In this document: positions 35,895-49,045 of the stretch, piece by piece
Layout: every line of letters begins with the position of its first letter
Position numbering within the stretch: the stretch's first letter is position 1
Source of the DNA: Sciurus carolinensis
Taxonomy: Eukaryota > Chordata > Mammalia > Rodentia > Sciuridae
Length of the DNA stretch: 64,000 bases
Direction: 5' to 3'
Assembly: GCF_902686445.1 (NCBI RefSeq)
Contig: NC_062217.1
Location: forward strand, 88,407,758 to 88,471,757
The notes under the pieces: model-generated
The model's input: the letters and a program-made list of their open reading frames with translations, nothing else
Told to the model about the DNA's origin: nothing
Database searches by the model: none
Position numbers and translations under genes: made by a program

Positions 35895-37600
35895 AACCCA
35901 TCTCTGAACATCTATAAATAGATACATCAAAGCATTTTCTTTGTTTAAACCATATCAATTTCTAATTTTTGTATCAAGTGCGAGGTATAAAAGTTCAAGT
36001 TAATGATAAAATTTCTACTTTATAAAGGTCTTACCTTAGATGATGGACTTTTAGCAATTCTGCAGTACTGTGAATACTGACTTGGTCTTTGGACTGTGTG
36101 ATGTCATCAACAGGTCACAATATGTTGCCAAGGACCAAGTGACACCTGGTCTCATAACAACACTGGTGTTTTACTGAGCATTGGTCAGTACAGGAATTTA
36201 GTGAAAAGATAGCCTTGCTCCTTCATTTCTTAAGGTACAGATTTCATTCTTTGACATCATGAACTAACTTCTGGAAAATTGAGTTTCACAGAAAATTTAC
36301 CTGATCTGAGTAAGCTTCCAAAGAGTTGAACCATGAAGAGAAGGCAAAAGAAGTAATATCAAGAAAGAATACTCATCCCTAGCCTGCTAAGAAATCAAAG
36401 GGTGTGTGTTGGCATATTATCTGGGCCTAAGATGACCAGGAGCTGCCTTCTAAAATGAAAGAAGAGAGAATTCCTAGTTAGCAGAATAGGAGGGGAGGAA
36501 AGAGGGATAAAAAGATCAAGAGATGTGACTGAAAGAGGGAAGAAGGGAGGAAGTAGTACTAGTCTATTGTCTGAGGTCTTCCTGAGGACCAGGTTGTCTG
36601 AGAGTAAAGAAAACTTTCAGAGGATCTGGTTCCAGTCTCTGTGGCTTTGAACTCTGTCAACCTTCACAATGTCTCTGTATATCAGTCAATTCCCTTTCAT
36701 TAGATTCTTTCTATTTAAACTGAGGAAAATGATGTGATAAATTTGCTAATAGAAATTTTTCATTTAATGCATATGAAAGTGGCTCTAAATTATTAGAGGG
36801 AAACATTGAAAGAAAATTAAACACTTTAAAACTGGTCATACAGGGATGAATATAAAGTCATATAGAACTTGTATACTCAGGATTAAGAACTGTTTTGTTT
36901 TAGAATTTAAGATAGGAATGTGGGAATCCTATGTGAAATGTAAAGGAAAAAAAAGGACGCAAACAAACACTGTTTATACATGATGGCTAAATTGAGATAG
37001 GATTTGGTTCTTTGTAGAAAATGAGAGAGAGGTGATAAATATATAGATTAACAGTAAACAAACCTCTCCTATGTCATAGAACCATTGTTTAGTGGTGGTA
37101 GGGACAGATGGAAGTCAAACAAAACATTCCAAATTGTGGCTTATCTTTCTGAGGAAAATTTGATATTAACAATAAAATTCTAAGAACAATTCGATATTTT
37201 CAATGAAGTTTTCAGTTTGTAGGTTTTCTAATAGTCACTTGGAGAGACGTGGGGAGTGATGCTGTTCAGGTCCCTTTAATAAAATCAACACATATTCAAG
37301 ATGCTACTGAGTATAAGCTGAGACAGGTCAAGCACAAATATCTTTTCACATCCATGTGCATATGCACATCAAACACAATAATAGGCCAGGGGAAATACAT
37401 ATTTATATCTACCATAATTATCCACTTATTATATACCAACTGAGATTTTTTGCTCCTCAAAAATTAATTTACACCATGACTTCATAAAGGCAGCTCAGGC
37501 AATAGTAACTATCATATGAAAACTCTTAAGTAATAATTCAGAGCATAGAAACAGGCAGAAATGGCATGTGTCCTCCATGGTCTACTTCATGATTCAGGGA

Positions 37601-38821
37601 CTGAGATGGAAGAACACTTTGTCATCATAAGCACAGAGCTTTCTAGGCATCTTTGGTTATCAACATTCAAAACAGAAAAGGACAGAGCATGGAGAAGTGA
37701 AATTTTGTATATCCATGGCTGGCAGTAACACACGTCAATTCCATTCTTTTTCTTTTGTAGAAACCTTAATCACATGATCAGAACTAACTCCAAGGAAGCT
37801 TGATAATATAACACAGCAGTATGCCCAGGTTGAAAGGAGATATTTATCAGTCTCTGCTACATTTATAAAAGATGCATTGTGGTCATGTATCTAATCATTG
37901 TACAAATGATTCCTGGATGAGTCAAATTCATTGACTTTCTCTTTTTACATGTACAAAGAGAAATGCAACATACATGTTTTGTATCTGGTTTCTTTCCCCA
38001 TTATATGTGAAAAGATCATCCATGACATGTATGACTCTAATTTGTTAATTCCCATTACTGCATATGTTACATGAATATAAATGAATGCTTCATGTACTAC
38101 ACATAGACCTATATTTTCAGAGATCACTTGATTTGATTATAATATTGATAATTATATCCTCATATTCTTTGTGCCCTTAGATTTCAAACATATACCCATT
38201 GCTCTAGACTCAAAGAGAATATTTTAATTGCTTGCACTGAACAGCTAAACTACACAAAAATCAATCACACACAAATTATACCCACAGAAATGTGAAAGTC
38301 TTTAATCACAGGAAAATGAATTGATACACAAATATGTGTCAAACTTGCACACAAAGAACCTCACATGTCATTCTTATTCAAACAAAATTTCATATTTGCA
38401 TTTGTAAACACCAGTCACACATTAAACCATGACACAATTTTAATCAACATGCTTGAATTATACTAACCAAGCTCACTCATTCAACACACCTCATTTGAAT
38501 GAAGTGTGCTGATAATGTACATGCCAGAATCATTCATGAGAGATGTTGATACTCCTGAACAATTAAATACTGGGTGGTGGCTTGGTTAGCATTGTAAACA
38601 AGGAGAGTGACTCAGATCATACAAATGTAATGATTTCAAAAACAAAATTTTGCCAAATGTTTGATTTGGGGTTGTGAAATGGAGAGAATGAAAAGGTAAA
38701 AATGCAGGGGAAGGTGAATGGTACCTGAGGTCTTAACCCAGATTGGTGGGTGTGAAGAGTGTTGAGGGTTGGGTATATGTGGAAGCACAGAGATTGAAAG
38801 ATGCCAGTACCCTGTCCAAGC
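37601..38821. other. Unassigned AT-rich DNA between blocks C and A
   Basis: No gene, RNA or clear repeat recognised. Short chance frames only. Confidence 0.5.
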
Positions 38822-40895
38822 TAGAGGTAACTGTGCTGAACAAACTAAGTATCTATCTGTGTGGGGAGATGAATGCTAGAGGTGAGCAACTGCTTTAGTT
38901 GGAAGTTCTTGTCCATAATGGAGCTCAAGTTATTGATCAGGTATTTTGGTACTATTGTATAGACAATTGTGCCCTGGAAACCAAGAACTGGAATGTGAGC
39001 CTCCAGGCTCAATATCAGCAGATTTTTCAAAGCAAAATTTGGCAAAAATAATGAAAGTCAACAGTTCTGCTACCACATAAACCCTGACACAAACAGGAAT
39101 TGGAGCTTTACTGGATAACATGTAGGGCAATCCAAATGAAGGAAGTCTAATCCAACCCCCAACATCCAATAATAATATAATGCTCATATAGATTTGCTCT
39201 TGGACTGGATGTGCAATTTATTTTCCCTAGTCATGGGATCTATTTTTAGACTTTGACACATGATATTCAGAAATGTTTTGGTTTAAATAATTGAATGAAC
39301 TTCTACTATAGCTTCATGATCTTTGTTTTACTTTCTGGGAGCTTCAAACTTGTACTTGTGTTATTCACATCCTGTGTACTCCTTGGAGGACAAAGTTTTT
39401 CACCTTGAGGAATAAGTTTCATTCTCTGACTCAGATAAATTTTCCTGTGACTCCTCTTTCTATACTCTCTCTCTCATGCTGGCAGGGGCAGAGGTAAAAT
39501 GCCAAGGTCTAGGTAAAGCAGGAGAGTGGGAATGTGAGCATACCTGAAGAAATCCAGCTCAGCATCTCTGCTCGGGTTCTGAAAGGTATAGATTGGACCC
39601 AGTCCTGAACTTCACCTCACTGCTCCTTTGTTAGGAGTCTGGATCTTGGTTTCTGTTTCATCAACAGGATCTCATCAAAAATATCTTTTCATTGTGGGGG
39701 CAAAATGGAAGAAACTGTGTTTATGTTATGTGAAGGAAATGTCACATTGAGAAGGGAAATAGTGAATTTATGAGACGAGTATCCTCAACTTGTATTGTCA
39801 TTCGTACCTAAAAGCAAAGCACAAACAAAATTAAACCATGCCTATGAGTACCTCAGTAAAACCTTGCTGTGAAAATGTAGAACAATGAATTAATGAATTA
39901 TTATTTGGCCATTCTTTTGACAAACCTATAGAAAATAACTCATCAAATATGAGCATTGTGAAACTACAAAACATGTAACTATAAGATAGATCTTTCAAAT
40001 ACAACAAAACATTTTAAGTTTTAGGATGACATATTACTTACAATTTTGTAGGAATGGCACATAAGTATGTTATATCTCTGGGCTCAAGATGGCACCAAAT
40101 AGAACTTCAGAGATGAAAACATTCTGTTTTTCAATTACAATTTTATGAACTTGTGAATTCAAAGATATGACCATGCCCTTTGGAAACATAAATGAAAAGA
40201 AAATCAGAAAATCTAGAGATTTTTGTGATATTTTAAAAATCTCAGATACAGGTAGAATTGATTCAAAGTGACAAAAAAAATATGCAAGAAGAAAAGCATC
40301 CAACCACTCACAATGAGTTCTTATGCTGGGAATTTTCCAGGATATCCTCTGAATGTGATGGTAGAGAATGAGAAGTTCAGAATTCTATGTGGATGAGGAA
40401 AACTGTGCATGTCTGAGAATGGTGCCTTCACTGACCAGCCACGAGATAGCTGTGCCAGTTGACAGTAACTAGTTACCACAGAGGGGATCACTGATCAATG
40501 TTGGAGGTGCATTCTGCAGCCAGTGGCAGTGATCACAAGTGGGTCTCCTGCTCAAGCTTAGAACTTTCCACTTCTCACAAGGCTCTGATCCTGTAGAGTT
40601 CTGGGAACAGGAGCCACAAGAGTAGAACTTTGGAAGACAATGCAGTGGGCAAAAAGAAGTCATTCAGTTATTTACTGTATTTTTTAAATCTTTGAGAACT
40701 TTTAAATGCCAATCTAAGTTTGACAAGCCAAAGCACTTTACTTGCACACCTGTACCAAATTATATGGGTCTCTCATACACAGCACAGGAACACTCATGTC
40801 TTGTGGAATCCAGCCCTGACCAGATACATCATTCCAGCAAATGTGCTTGTATACCTCAGTTTGGAACTTTGAAGAGCATTTAGAACATAATTCTC
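38822..40895. repeat. Segmental duplication block A, copy 2
   Basis: Counterpart of 4359-6558. The homologous sequence continues past 40895 here, whereas in copy 1 it is cut off by ERV1. Confidence 0.85.
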
Positions 40896-43666
40896 AGGAG
40901 GACCAGTGCCATGTGTGGGATAGTCCATGGTATTTTTGGATTTTTTGAATGTCAGAAATATTGCACATTTGATACTCTCTTATTCAATGATCACAGATTC
41001 AGATAAATACACTCAACAGAGTAGACATTCTGGATTTGTCCAATGCCATATACAGACAGCAGAGGTAACAGACTCTGAAAACCACTTTGCCATTTCAGTG
41101 GATAGGCTCATTTAGAGAGTTATGGGGTAGAAAAGAGGTGGGGCTGAACACTTAACAGCACATGTACAGTCCTCGAGAACCCTTGGACTCTAATGTTCAG
41201 TTAGCTATCATCTATCCATGTATTCATGTACATCTAAGGCTCTGTCTCTTTCTGTCTCTGTCTCTTATATTCTTCATATATTCATATATTTATGTATGTC
41301 AATATAAATATTTCTTCATTAATGTTATACCCCATGTACTCTATTTTCACATGTTCTCAGGAGGAAATTGAACTAATAATAATAATTTCCAACCTTTTGT
41401 GATTGCAAAATGTATTTTAGGTATGGGTCAATTTCCAAGATTCTCTATATGTTCCAAAATTATCAGATGCAAGACATTCAATTTCAGTAATATTCAAGAC
41501 ATAATTATAATAAGAGCTTGTTACATTTATTTTGGAATTTTAAATGGGAAATTTACCTTAATATGTGACTAAATAAGTTGAGTCATTTTCATGATGGGTA
41601 ACAATACCTGAAAGAAAATATCTATGAATCAAGTATGTGTTTGATGGCGGAGTCCAGATAATATCTTTTCTTACTTTGTTGTTGCTTACTTCATTGTTTC
41701 TGTTTCATTCTCTAGAATTCCAGAAGTCTGAAAAGGGTGCTTCTGAGCCTATGCATGATAGCACTAGCCTAGACAAGTAACCTCTTTCCTATTGATGAAC
41801 ATGGTAGGGCAGACATGAAGTTAGGATCTGAGCTTGGGCAGGTGGTGAAGGTGAGCTACTAGCACAACCCTCACTCACTTTCCTTTCCTTTCAAAAACAG
41901 GACAGATAGGACAGAGGGACCAACAATGAGGCCTCTTGGTAGAAACAAATAGGGAATGTGCCTTCAATAATAATACAAAATTCCTCATCAGAGACCTCCA
42001 TGTGAACACTGAGCCAACTGTGGATGAGAAAATGGACAGTGTGAGATGTTATGGGAATTTGATCATAAAATACCCCTTTACATGGCACAGACTCAAGCTC
42101 ACACTCTCATGTTATTCTCCTTTCCACTACGCATGGGCCCATTTCTTCTTCCTTTTACTTCTTCTCTTATGTAAGCATCTCTTTTTTCTCCAGTCATTGT
42201 TCCTGATCTGTTTTAGCATTACATAGCAAATGCCTTACAACATTATTGCAACTTAAAACCATTAATGTATTCAGTGCTTTCATGAATCTCATAATTACTT
42301 CAAAGTCCTCCACAGGTGACCTGCTTCAACTATAAGACTTGAACCAACTCTAAAAAACTCATACATCCTAAAGAGAAAGCACTTTCTCATACAGTCTTTC
42401 TTACCCGGATTTCCATGAATGACCCTGCTTTAAACCCTTCATCAACCTGAAACTTCACATACATACTAACTACTGTCATAGACATAAGATGCAGATACAC
42501 ACACAAACTCATACAAATACATACAGGGACACACACTAATCACAATCTATTTTAATAGCACTAGTATTTACGAGATATATATCAGAATATACATAGAATA
42601 TCACAAGACATGACAAACCTCATTCTGAATATCTGTGCCAGGTTCACATCTCAGATAACATGACAGGCAATTTTTATTTATCTCGGATATATTTACCCAT
42701 GTTCCACATGCCCATTCATGGGGACATTGTCATGGTCATCTCTTCACCACACATTTGAAAATTTTCTTTTCTAGTTCAACAAACTACATCAAAGCGTTCC
42801 ACAACCTCGTCCCTCTGATACGCTGCTAGTATAGAAAATGGAGGAATCAGTTTTCCTCCCTCTTTCCACAGGTTTGATTTCCACTTAATTTGGTCAGTAA
42901 GCCCTTTCCATCCTCAGAGCATGTTCAAAAGGGATGAGTCTTAAGAATTTACTACATACATGTCTGAATAAAGACGGATATTGCTTTCTTATGAGATAGA
43001 GTTTAAAAAGATCAAAAGCCCTCCAAAAAGAAGGGAAGAATTCAAAATATTGCCTTTCCTGAGAAATCCACATATATGTAGTTCTTACTCATGTTTATAC
43101 AAAATAACTCCTAAAGGGTGGTGATATTAGTTTGGGCAGTGAAGCAAAGGGGTAATGTGGCGGGGGACTGACAGACTAGCAGAACTACTTCCTCTGGAGG
43201 AGAGACCAAGGGTCTGAATCCCTGAGTGACTTGTTGTCCTGAAAAGTAGTCACAGGTGTATGGGATGCTTCATCTTCCCCAGATAAGAGATTCTTAAGGA
43301 TCACATGCAGCATAAGGTCAGACAGGAATTTAGGTGCCATGCTCTTCATCACTCCTTTGCCAGAACAATGAGCCAAAGGAAGAGTCAAGAGAAGGAGGAG
43401 AGAAAATAAGCAGTGAAAAAAGGAGACAATTTCCTCTGGACATAAGTAAAAACCACTGGAGATGAGGACAGTCTTGTGTAGAAATGAACAGTATAGATAG
43501 AGAAATCATAGTGCTGTGGGAAACATCATTTTCATGCCTAGAGCTTTGAGCAGGAAAATAGATTGATGACAGTTTAGCAGGAGTTTGGGGGAAGAGAGTG
43601 CCGATAACACAGGATTTAGACTTCTTACTCCTCAATCTTCATATCTCAATTATTGTGGGCCTGAAC
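40896..43666. other. DNA present only in the second duplicate unit
   Basis: Together with 43667-45654 this 4.76-kb stretch lies between blocks A and B in the second unit; in the first unit ERV1 occupies the place. No recognised gene. A minus-strand frame near 43440-43185 has a Leu-rich signal-peptide-like start (LFSLLLLLTLPLAHCSG) and then about 55 residues to a stop, but no start codon in frame and no family that I know. Confidence 0.45.
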
Positions 43667-43862
43667 ACCTGGTTTTTCATGTGATCCTTTAGGACAGATT
43701 GCCCTTCACTCATTCAACCTTTCTCATGGTGTACATGAAATTCCAAGTATAATATTTTTTATATTTTTATTTTTATTTTTTGTTTGTTACTTTGACACCT
43801 ATACTCAGAGAAGCAAAAACAATAACATAAAAGGTGAATAAGTGACAATGCTCAAAGGTTTA
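43667..43862 (+). repeat. Inverted repeat, left arm
   Basis: Reads CCTTTAGGACAGATTGCCCTTCACTCATTCAAC..., TTCCAAGTATAATATT, TTGTTTGTTACTTTGACA, AACATAAAAGGTGAATA and GTGACAATGCTCAAAGGTT. Its reverse complement is found at 44575-44765 at roughly 85-90 percent. Confidence 0.9.
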
Positions 43863-44574
43863 GCCTTATATTATTTGAGTATTATTTTCCCTGTATGACT
43901 TCACCTCTATGAGTATATAACTGAGCTGTCAGCAATAATACTCCTTAAATGTTATTTTTTTCCCCTTTGTTCATTTTGCTTAGAGACAGCTACATAAGAG
44001 ACCAAAATTAATATTTGTCATTGCAATTGCTCACAAATAATGTGGATGAAGTGAAGCACAGTTTCTAAACTGAAGCGCTAATATGATGGTCCTAGTGTTC
44101 AAGCCCACAACAAATGAGATACAGAATTAAGGAGATGGAAGTCACAAAGTAAGAAACCAAAGTATTATAGCCTCTGTCATCACTATAACCAGCAAGTTAG
44201 TTGTATTCTGTTGCTTTTGCTGTCATCTACCCAATAGTTTATTAGTTTCACTGGTAAGATTCTCTACCTTCCCACTTGATTTGTGGGCAAGTCAGTCAGA
44301 TAAGCCAAGTGAGATCCATACTTCATTACCTGATTTTTAGGACTGAGCTAGAAGTAAACTTCTATGCATACATGTGGATAATCTGTGCTGATAGCTTGGA
44401 AAATTAAAAAGAAAGAGATAGGGAGGGTGGGGTTTCCTGCTGAATTTTGCTATTTTAAGTAAGGTCTATTTGCTTTTGAAGGTGGTCTTGGTTCAATTTC
44501 TATTTTTTGAAATTCTGATTGCTGTAACTTAATTTAGTTCTTTGAATTAACAGTTCTCTGAATTAAAGCTCTGA

Positions 44575-44765
44575 ATTAACCTTTGAGCATTGTCACATAT
44601 TCACCTTTTATGTTATTGATTTTGTTCCTCTGAGTGAAGATGTCAAAGTAACAAACAAAAAATAAAAATTATACTTGGAATTCCACATACACAATGAAAA
44701 ATGTTGAATGAGTGAAGGGCAATCTGGCCTAAAGGATGACATGAAAATCTTTCCCAGGCTTTCAA
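44575..44765 (-). repeat. Inverted repeat, right arm
   Basis: Reverse complement of 43667-43862; the about 710 bases between form the loop. Arms of about 190 bp could make a long hairpin in single strands or a transcript. No transposon end or coding sequence was recognised in arms or loop. Confidence 0.9.
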
Positions 44766-45219
44766 TAAAGTTTTCTTTTGCCTTAATTAGCCTGAGTCAG
44801 GTTTGTTTGTGAGCTAGTATATCTAAGTTGATATAAACTAGCTTTAATGTAATCATCTGTATTAATAAGTTGAGATGGTAAATTACAGAAAGTAGAAGCA
44901 CATTATCATGATATTTTGTGCTGAAACATCATGGGATGTACTTAAGGTGAATAATACACTTGTCCTTGATTGATTTAGGAGTTACATTAAGAATGTTTGA
45001 AGGAAAAAACATCATACATCAACACATTGTTCTTAAATCCTCCACTGCCTTAATCACCTTTGCAATTCTGAATTGGCTGTCTTGTCTTGAAAATGGAGAG
45101 TATAATAATTAGAAAGAAAAAACTCGAAAGTATTTGAAAAAACCATCTGGAGAACTTCCATGTAACCATTATTTATAATGGGCTTCCCCCATTATAATCA
45201 TATGTATAAAACCTGTCAA

Positions 45220-45590
45220 AAACAACTGAGAGCAGTAAAAGTTAGTTTTGGCTAATGAGTTCAGAGGTTGCAATCCATGGTCAGCAGACTTTTGTTCTGG
45301 GTTTGCAGTGAGGCATGACATCATGTTGGAACAGTGTGACAGAGGAAAGCATTTCACTTCATTGAAGGCCAGAAAGCAGGGACAAGATATAACCCAAGAC
45401 CATATCCCCAGTGACCTACTTCTTCAAATCATGCCCTGCATGTCCACTATTACCATCCTATAAACTATCCCAATCATTAATCCTCAAAAGGATTCATTTA
45501 CTTCTGAGGTTCCAGTTCTTGTTACCCAGTCTGCTCTGTCTACACACTATTGTATTGACTAACACAAGAGTTTTGAGGGGACCTTCTTCA
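45220..45590 (+). mobile_element. Mid-repetitive LTR-like fragment
   Basis: TTCAGAGGTTGCAATCCATGG, GTGAGGCATGACATCATG, ACAAGATATAACCCAAGACC and CCCAGTGACCTACTTCTTC occur in the order of a common mammalian interspersed repeat, probably LTR-derived. Family uncertain. Confidence 0.45.
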
Positions 45591-45946
45591 ATCCAACGAT
45601 AGAAGCAATTTTATTGTATCTGGGTTTTTTGATTATTTTTGTTGCTCTTTACATAATTATGGCCTAGTTAATTATTACTTCAATTTCTTCGTGTGTTATT
45701 AAGTGAATAGGAGGTTAAATGTGTTTATCAGGTCTCTTCTACTCACTTGAAACATCAGAAACTTTTGGCAATAGGATGTCCCATTATTAAAGATACTGAA
45801 AAGAGGAACTACTTAGCAAGAACAGGTATTTGGGAAGAACAGGCTAAACTATAGAGAAGTTTCCACATATTTTCCCAGATTTATATTATTTATATTTGCT
45901 CTGAATGTCACTAGTAGTTTTGTATGATTGATACATATTGAAACAG

Positions 45947-46135
45947 AAATCCAGCCAAGCAGTAGCCCACTTCTAGCAGCTCAGGAGGATGAGGGAAGAG
46001 GAGCACAAATTCAATGCCAGTCACAGCAACTTCATGAGACCCTAGGTAATTAGAGACCCTGTCTGAAAATAAGCAATGAAAAAGGGCTGGGGATATTGCT
46101 TATTTATTAAGAAAAAAAGCTTAATAATAAAAATA
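45947..46135 (+). mobile_element. B1-ID dimeric SINE, duplicate of 12523-12712
   Basis: CTAGCAGCTCAGGAGGATGAGG (B1 half) and GGGCTGGGGATATTGCTTAT (ID half). Same insertion point as in copy 1. Confidence 0.75.
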
Positions 46136-46714
46136 ATAGATATTTGAAATGTGTAAACTTTTATTCCTGTTTATGACAATAATGTAATCTTAATATCTGT
46201 CAGTTGTCATCCCAAAGGAATATTATATATAATTTTATATATAAATAAAAGGGTTTTGGGTAGGTGAATCAGACTGATCAAACTATATATATAAAACCTG
46301 TAGTAATTATTCATATAACTTTTATCTCAATAAATCTGTGATGTATGTATTAAAGGTGATAGAGGAACAGAAGTTATTCTCCTGAAATCTATTTTATTAG
46401 AATTATCCAAATCACTTATCAAATTTAATAATTCAAAACACTAAATATAACTTGAGTTAATAATAAATATTTTAAAATTCATATTCTATTGTCTTTTTAA
46501 GCTGATGCTTTCTTCACCAAAGAAAAACCATACTAGTGAATACATTGTAAGTGCTGATTTATAAATGAATGTATACAAATGTTTCTTCCTAGATCTGCTT
46601 CTTTACTCTTAGCATTCAGTAAGAGTGACCACTAGAGGCCTTTCAATGTTACTGATATTGCAAGACAAAATAAATGCTTCCCGAAATGTAATTTGAGCTC
46701 ACTGATACTACAGT

Positions 46715-47869
46715 CTACAGCAATTTATCTCAGCAGCAATTAAAAGATGATAGAGTACTAGAAACATAGTAGGTGCTGAATAAATATATTGAAAGTATTT
46801 AAGCTTTCATTATAGCCTAGAAGACTAATGATTTGGATTATTTGAAAAAATCAACTTATTTGACATTTTATGTAATTATGAGGGCAGAATAAAACTGCCC
46901 TTAGACTTTCTAGAAAACCTCTTTTACTTATCCCAGTATACAGTTCAATTATAACTGATTAAATAAATAGAACTGAGTAATCATTAAAAACACTCATCAC
47001 AACTGTTCCTACTGTACAGGTTTGAATTACATTACTAATTATTAAATTGTTTCAAGCAACTACTAATAAATTCAAATCAACCTTCCTATCTGAATTCATG
47101 TAACTGAAGTTCAGAAATTCACAAAGAAATACAAAGGTAAAATAATCTGGAGAAAAAAAATTCCAATACTGTTAGTACAGAGGTCATATAAAGATAAAAG
47201 AGAATATTACAAAAAATTTATTTTAATTAAAACAAAAACACAAAATAACAAATATCATGTGGTGATAAAACAGTGAGCTGGTCATAATAACTTTTAATTT
47301 TTAATTTCTATTTCAAGTAAATAAAAAGTCAATGTTAATTTATATAAAATATAATATGGTCTAAAAACATAGCATTGCTAATAAATGAATTGTAGTCTTA
47401 AATAAAATGGTTTATAGTATCTCTATATATTAATATATCTATAAACTACCATATGTCCTGAATATGACAGATAATAAATAGTAACTTGTATATTTACAAG
47501 TCATTGAAATGGTAACAACAAACTTTATTTTCAATGATTCATTTTTCAAACTTTATGAAAGGCACATTCAGTCACATAAGCGGTACTATTCAAAATAGAC
47601 AGCTTCCACCAGTCATAGATTAAACATGCTCTATAAATACTTTGTTCTCAGTACAATCCACATTCATATTATGTAAATGGCCAATGTTTTGAGAATAGTC
47701 ATAGTAGAAAACTTACATGTTCCAACCTAGAATCATATCCATACTGATGTAGTCCACAAACATATTGAATCATTTATCATTTATCTTTCATAAATTTCAG
47801 ATTCATGATTATATTTGTACCAGAACAAGTTCTGGATGTCAATCAGAACTTTCAAAACCTCAATAGATT
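46715..47869. other. Left part of the block B copy 2 insert, unassigned
   Basis: AT-rich, without gene or nameable repeat. It could be 3' UTR of the retrocopy-like segment that follows, if that lies on the minus strand. Confidence 0.35.
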
Positions 47870-49045
47870 AAAACACTAGTTGACATTCTTCTGGAGTTGC
47901 TGGAGCAAAGAAAGTCCATCTGCAGGCATCTTTCTGAAGTTTCTGGAGGTCCCAAGCAAAAAAGCAGGCCAGGGAACACCCAATGTCACCAACAGTGTCA
48001 AACTCTCTTCACACTCTCCCATTTGTCACCTCCTTAAGTTCTTTGCCTATGTCCTTCAGGTTGCCCAGAACTCATTCCAGATCCTCGATGATGATATTGA
48101 TAATTATCTTCACCTAGGTTTTGGAGACTTTAGGCTGGCTCCCTCTTGGCAGCAGCAGATGGCTCTGCTCCTTTTTCTGCTGACCTCTGCACTGTGGTGC
48201 TGCCAGCAACTTCCATGATGAGGTGCTACACTCTGAGCTGCAGATTGTAGAACAGTGAAACTGCACCTCCTGTTGCCATTAGCAGCACTCACACACTCAC
48301 CATCCAGCTGCAGGTGGGTGGAGAGCAGAGCCAGGCCATGCAAAGGGCTATCACACACATCCTCTGGGGGCTTTCGCAGACCACCATGGCATATGGGGCA
48401 GAGAGACAAGTTTTTGTCTGCCTGCACCTTTCATTGCAGCCTGTTGTGAATCCTCTCACATCGAATCAGAATTATTCCTCCTTCATCTACCATTAGGACC
48501 TGGATCAATTTAGAAAGAACCACAATAGGATTGGGATTTGGAATTAGGGCCAGTAAATTGACCCTAAATTCTTATTCAGAACAAAATAGTGTCCAGAAAC
48601 CTGCAGTCATCCTTCCAGTGTCCTGCAAGTTAAATAGCCTTTAGCAGGAGAGGGGGTTTAGAGTCAAAAACAGTGACCCTCTCATTCCATGGAACTATTA
48701 AATTTAAAATTAATGCTACTGATTCCACAGAGCTCATTGAGAATTCATTAATCTGAAGTCCCCTATCCAAAAACCCTTGGAGTCTGTCTGAGTCATATGA
48801 ATTGTACTTCTTATCTGTTTCAATCCTTTTATCTTTTATTTACTGCTTTTCTAAAATACAATCCTGCTTTTTCTGAACTTTACTAAATGTATATTTTCTC
48901 TTTTTCTTGGTGGGAAGGATATTTTCTTTGGATCTCCTGATGGAGTTGGATAAGAATTTGCCTCCAATTTCTCTTCTATCAATGTTTTTCCCTATATTGC
49001 AAGTCTTCTGGTGCTTAAAAAAAAAAAAAAAAAAAAAAAAGGAGT
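47870..49045 (-). pseudogene. Possible retrocopy relic with a PRR16-like coiled-coil piece
   Basis: An unusually GC-rich island inside AT-rich DNA and inside a block-specific insert. On the minus strand, around 48105-48025, broken frames read IIIEDLE, then VLGNLKDIGKELKEV, closely resembling the N-terminal coiled coil of PRR16 (Largen), a regulator of cell size. Downstream and upstream pieces do not match PRR16 as I know it, so this could be another member of the family or a chance similarity. An A-run at 49018-49041 is on the plus strand and so would not be the tail of a minus-strand retrocopy. Not functional: stops and shifts throughout. Confidence 0.35.

Larger units (their letters stand above)
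32180..37600. repeat. Segmental duplication block C, copy 2 with insertions
   Basis: Matches block C copy 1 at 32180-32510 and 35280-37600 (with the solo LTR in between). The stretch 32600-35280 holds two SINEs and an old LTR-type repeat that copy 1 lacks, plus (TA)n at 33247-33273. No reading frame is conserved between the copies. Confidence 0.75.

Noticed and set aside
49018..49041. A24 run taken as the tail of a plus-strand retrocopy ending at 49018
   Set aside because: The protein-like words before it are on the minus strand, and no AATAAA lies at the right distance, so the run may be a simple repeat.
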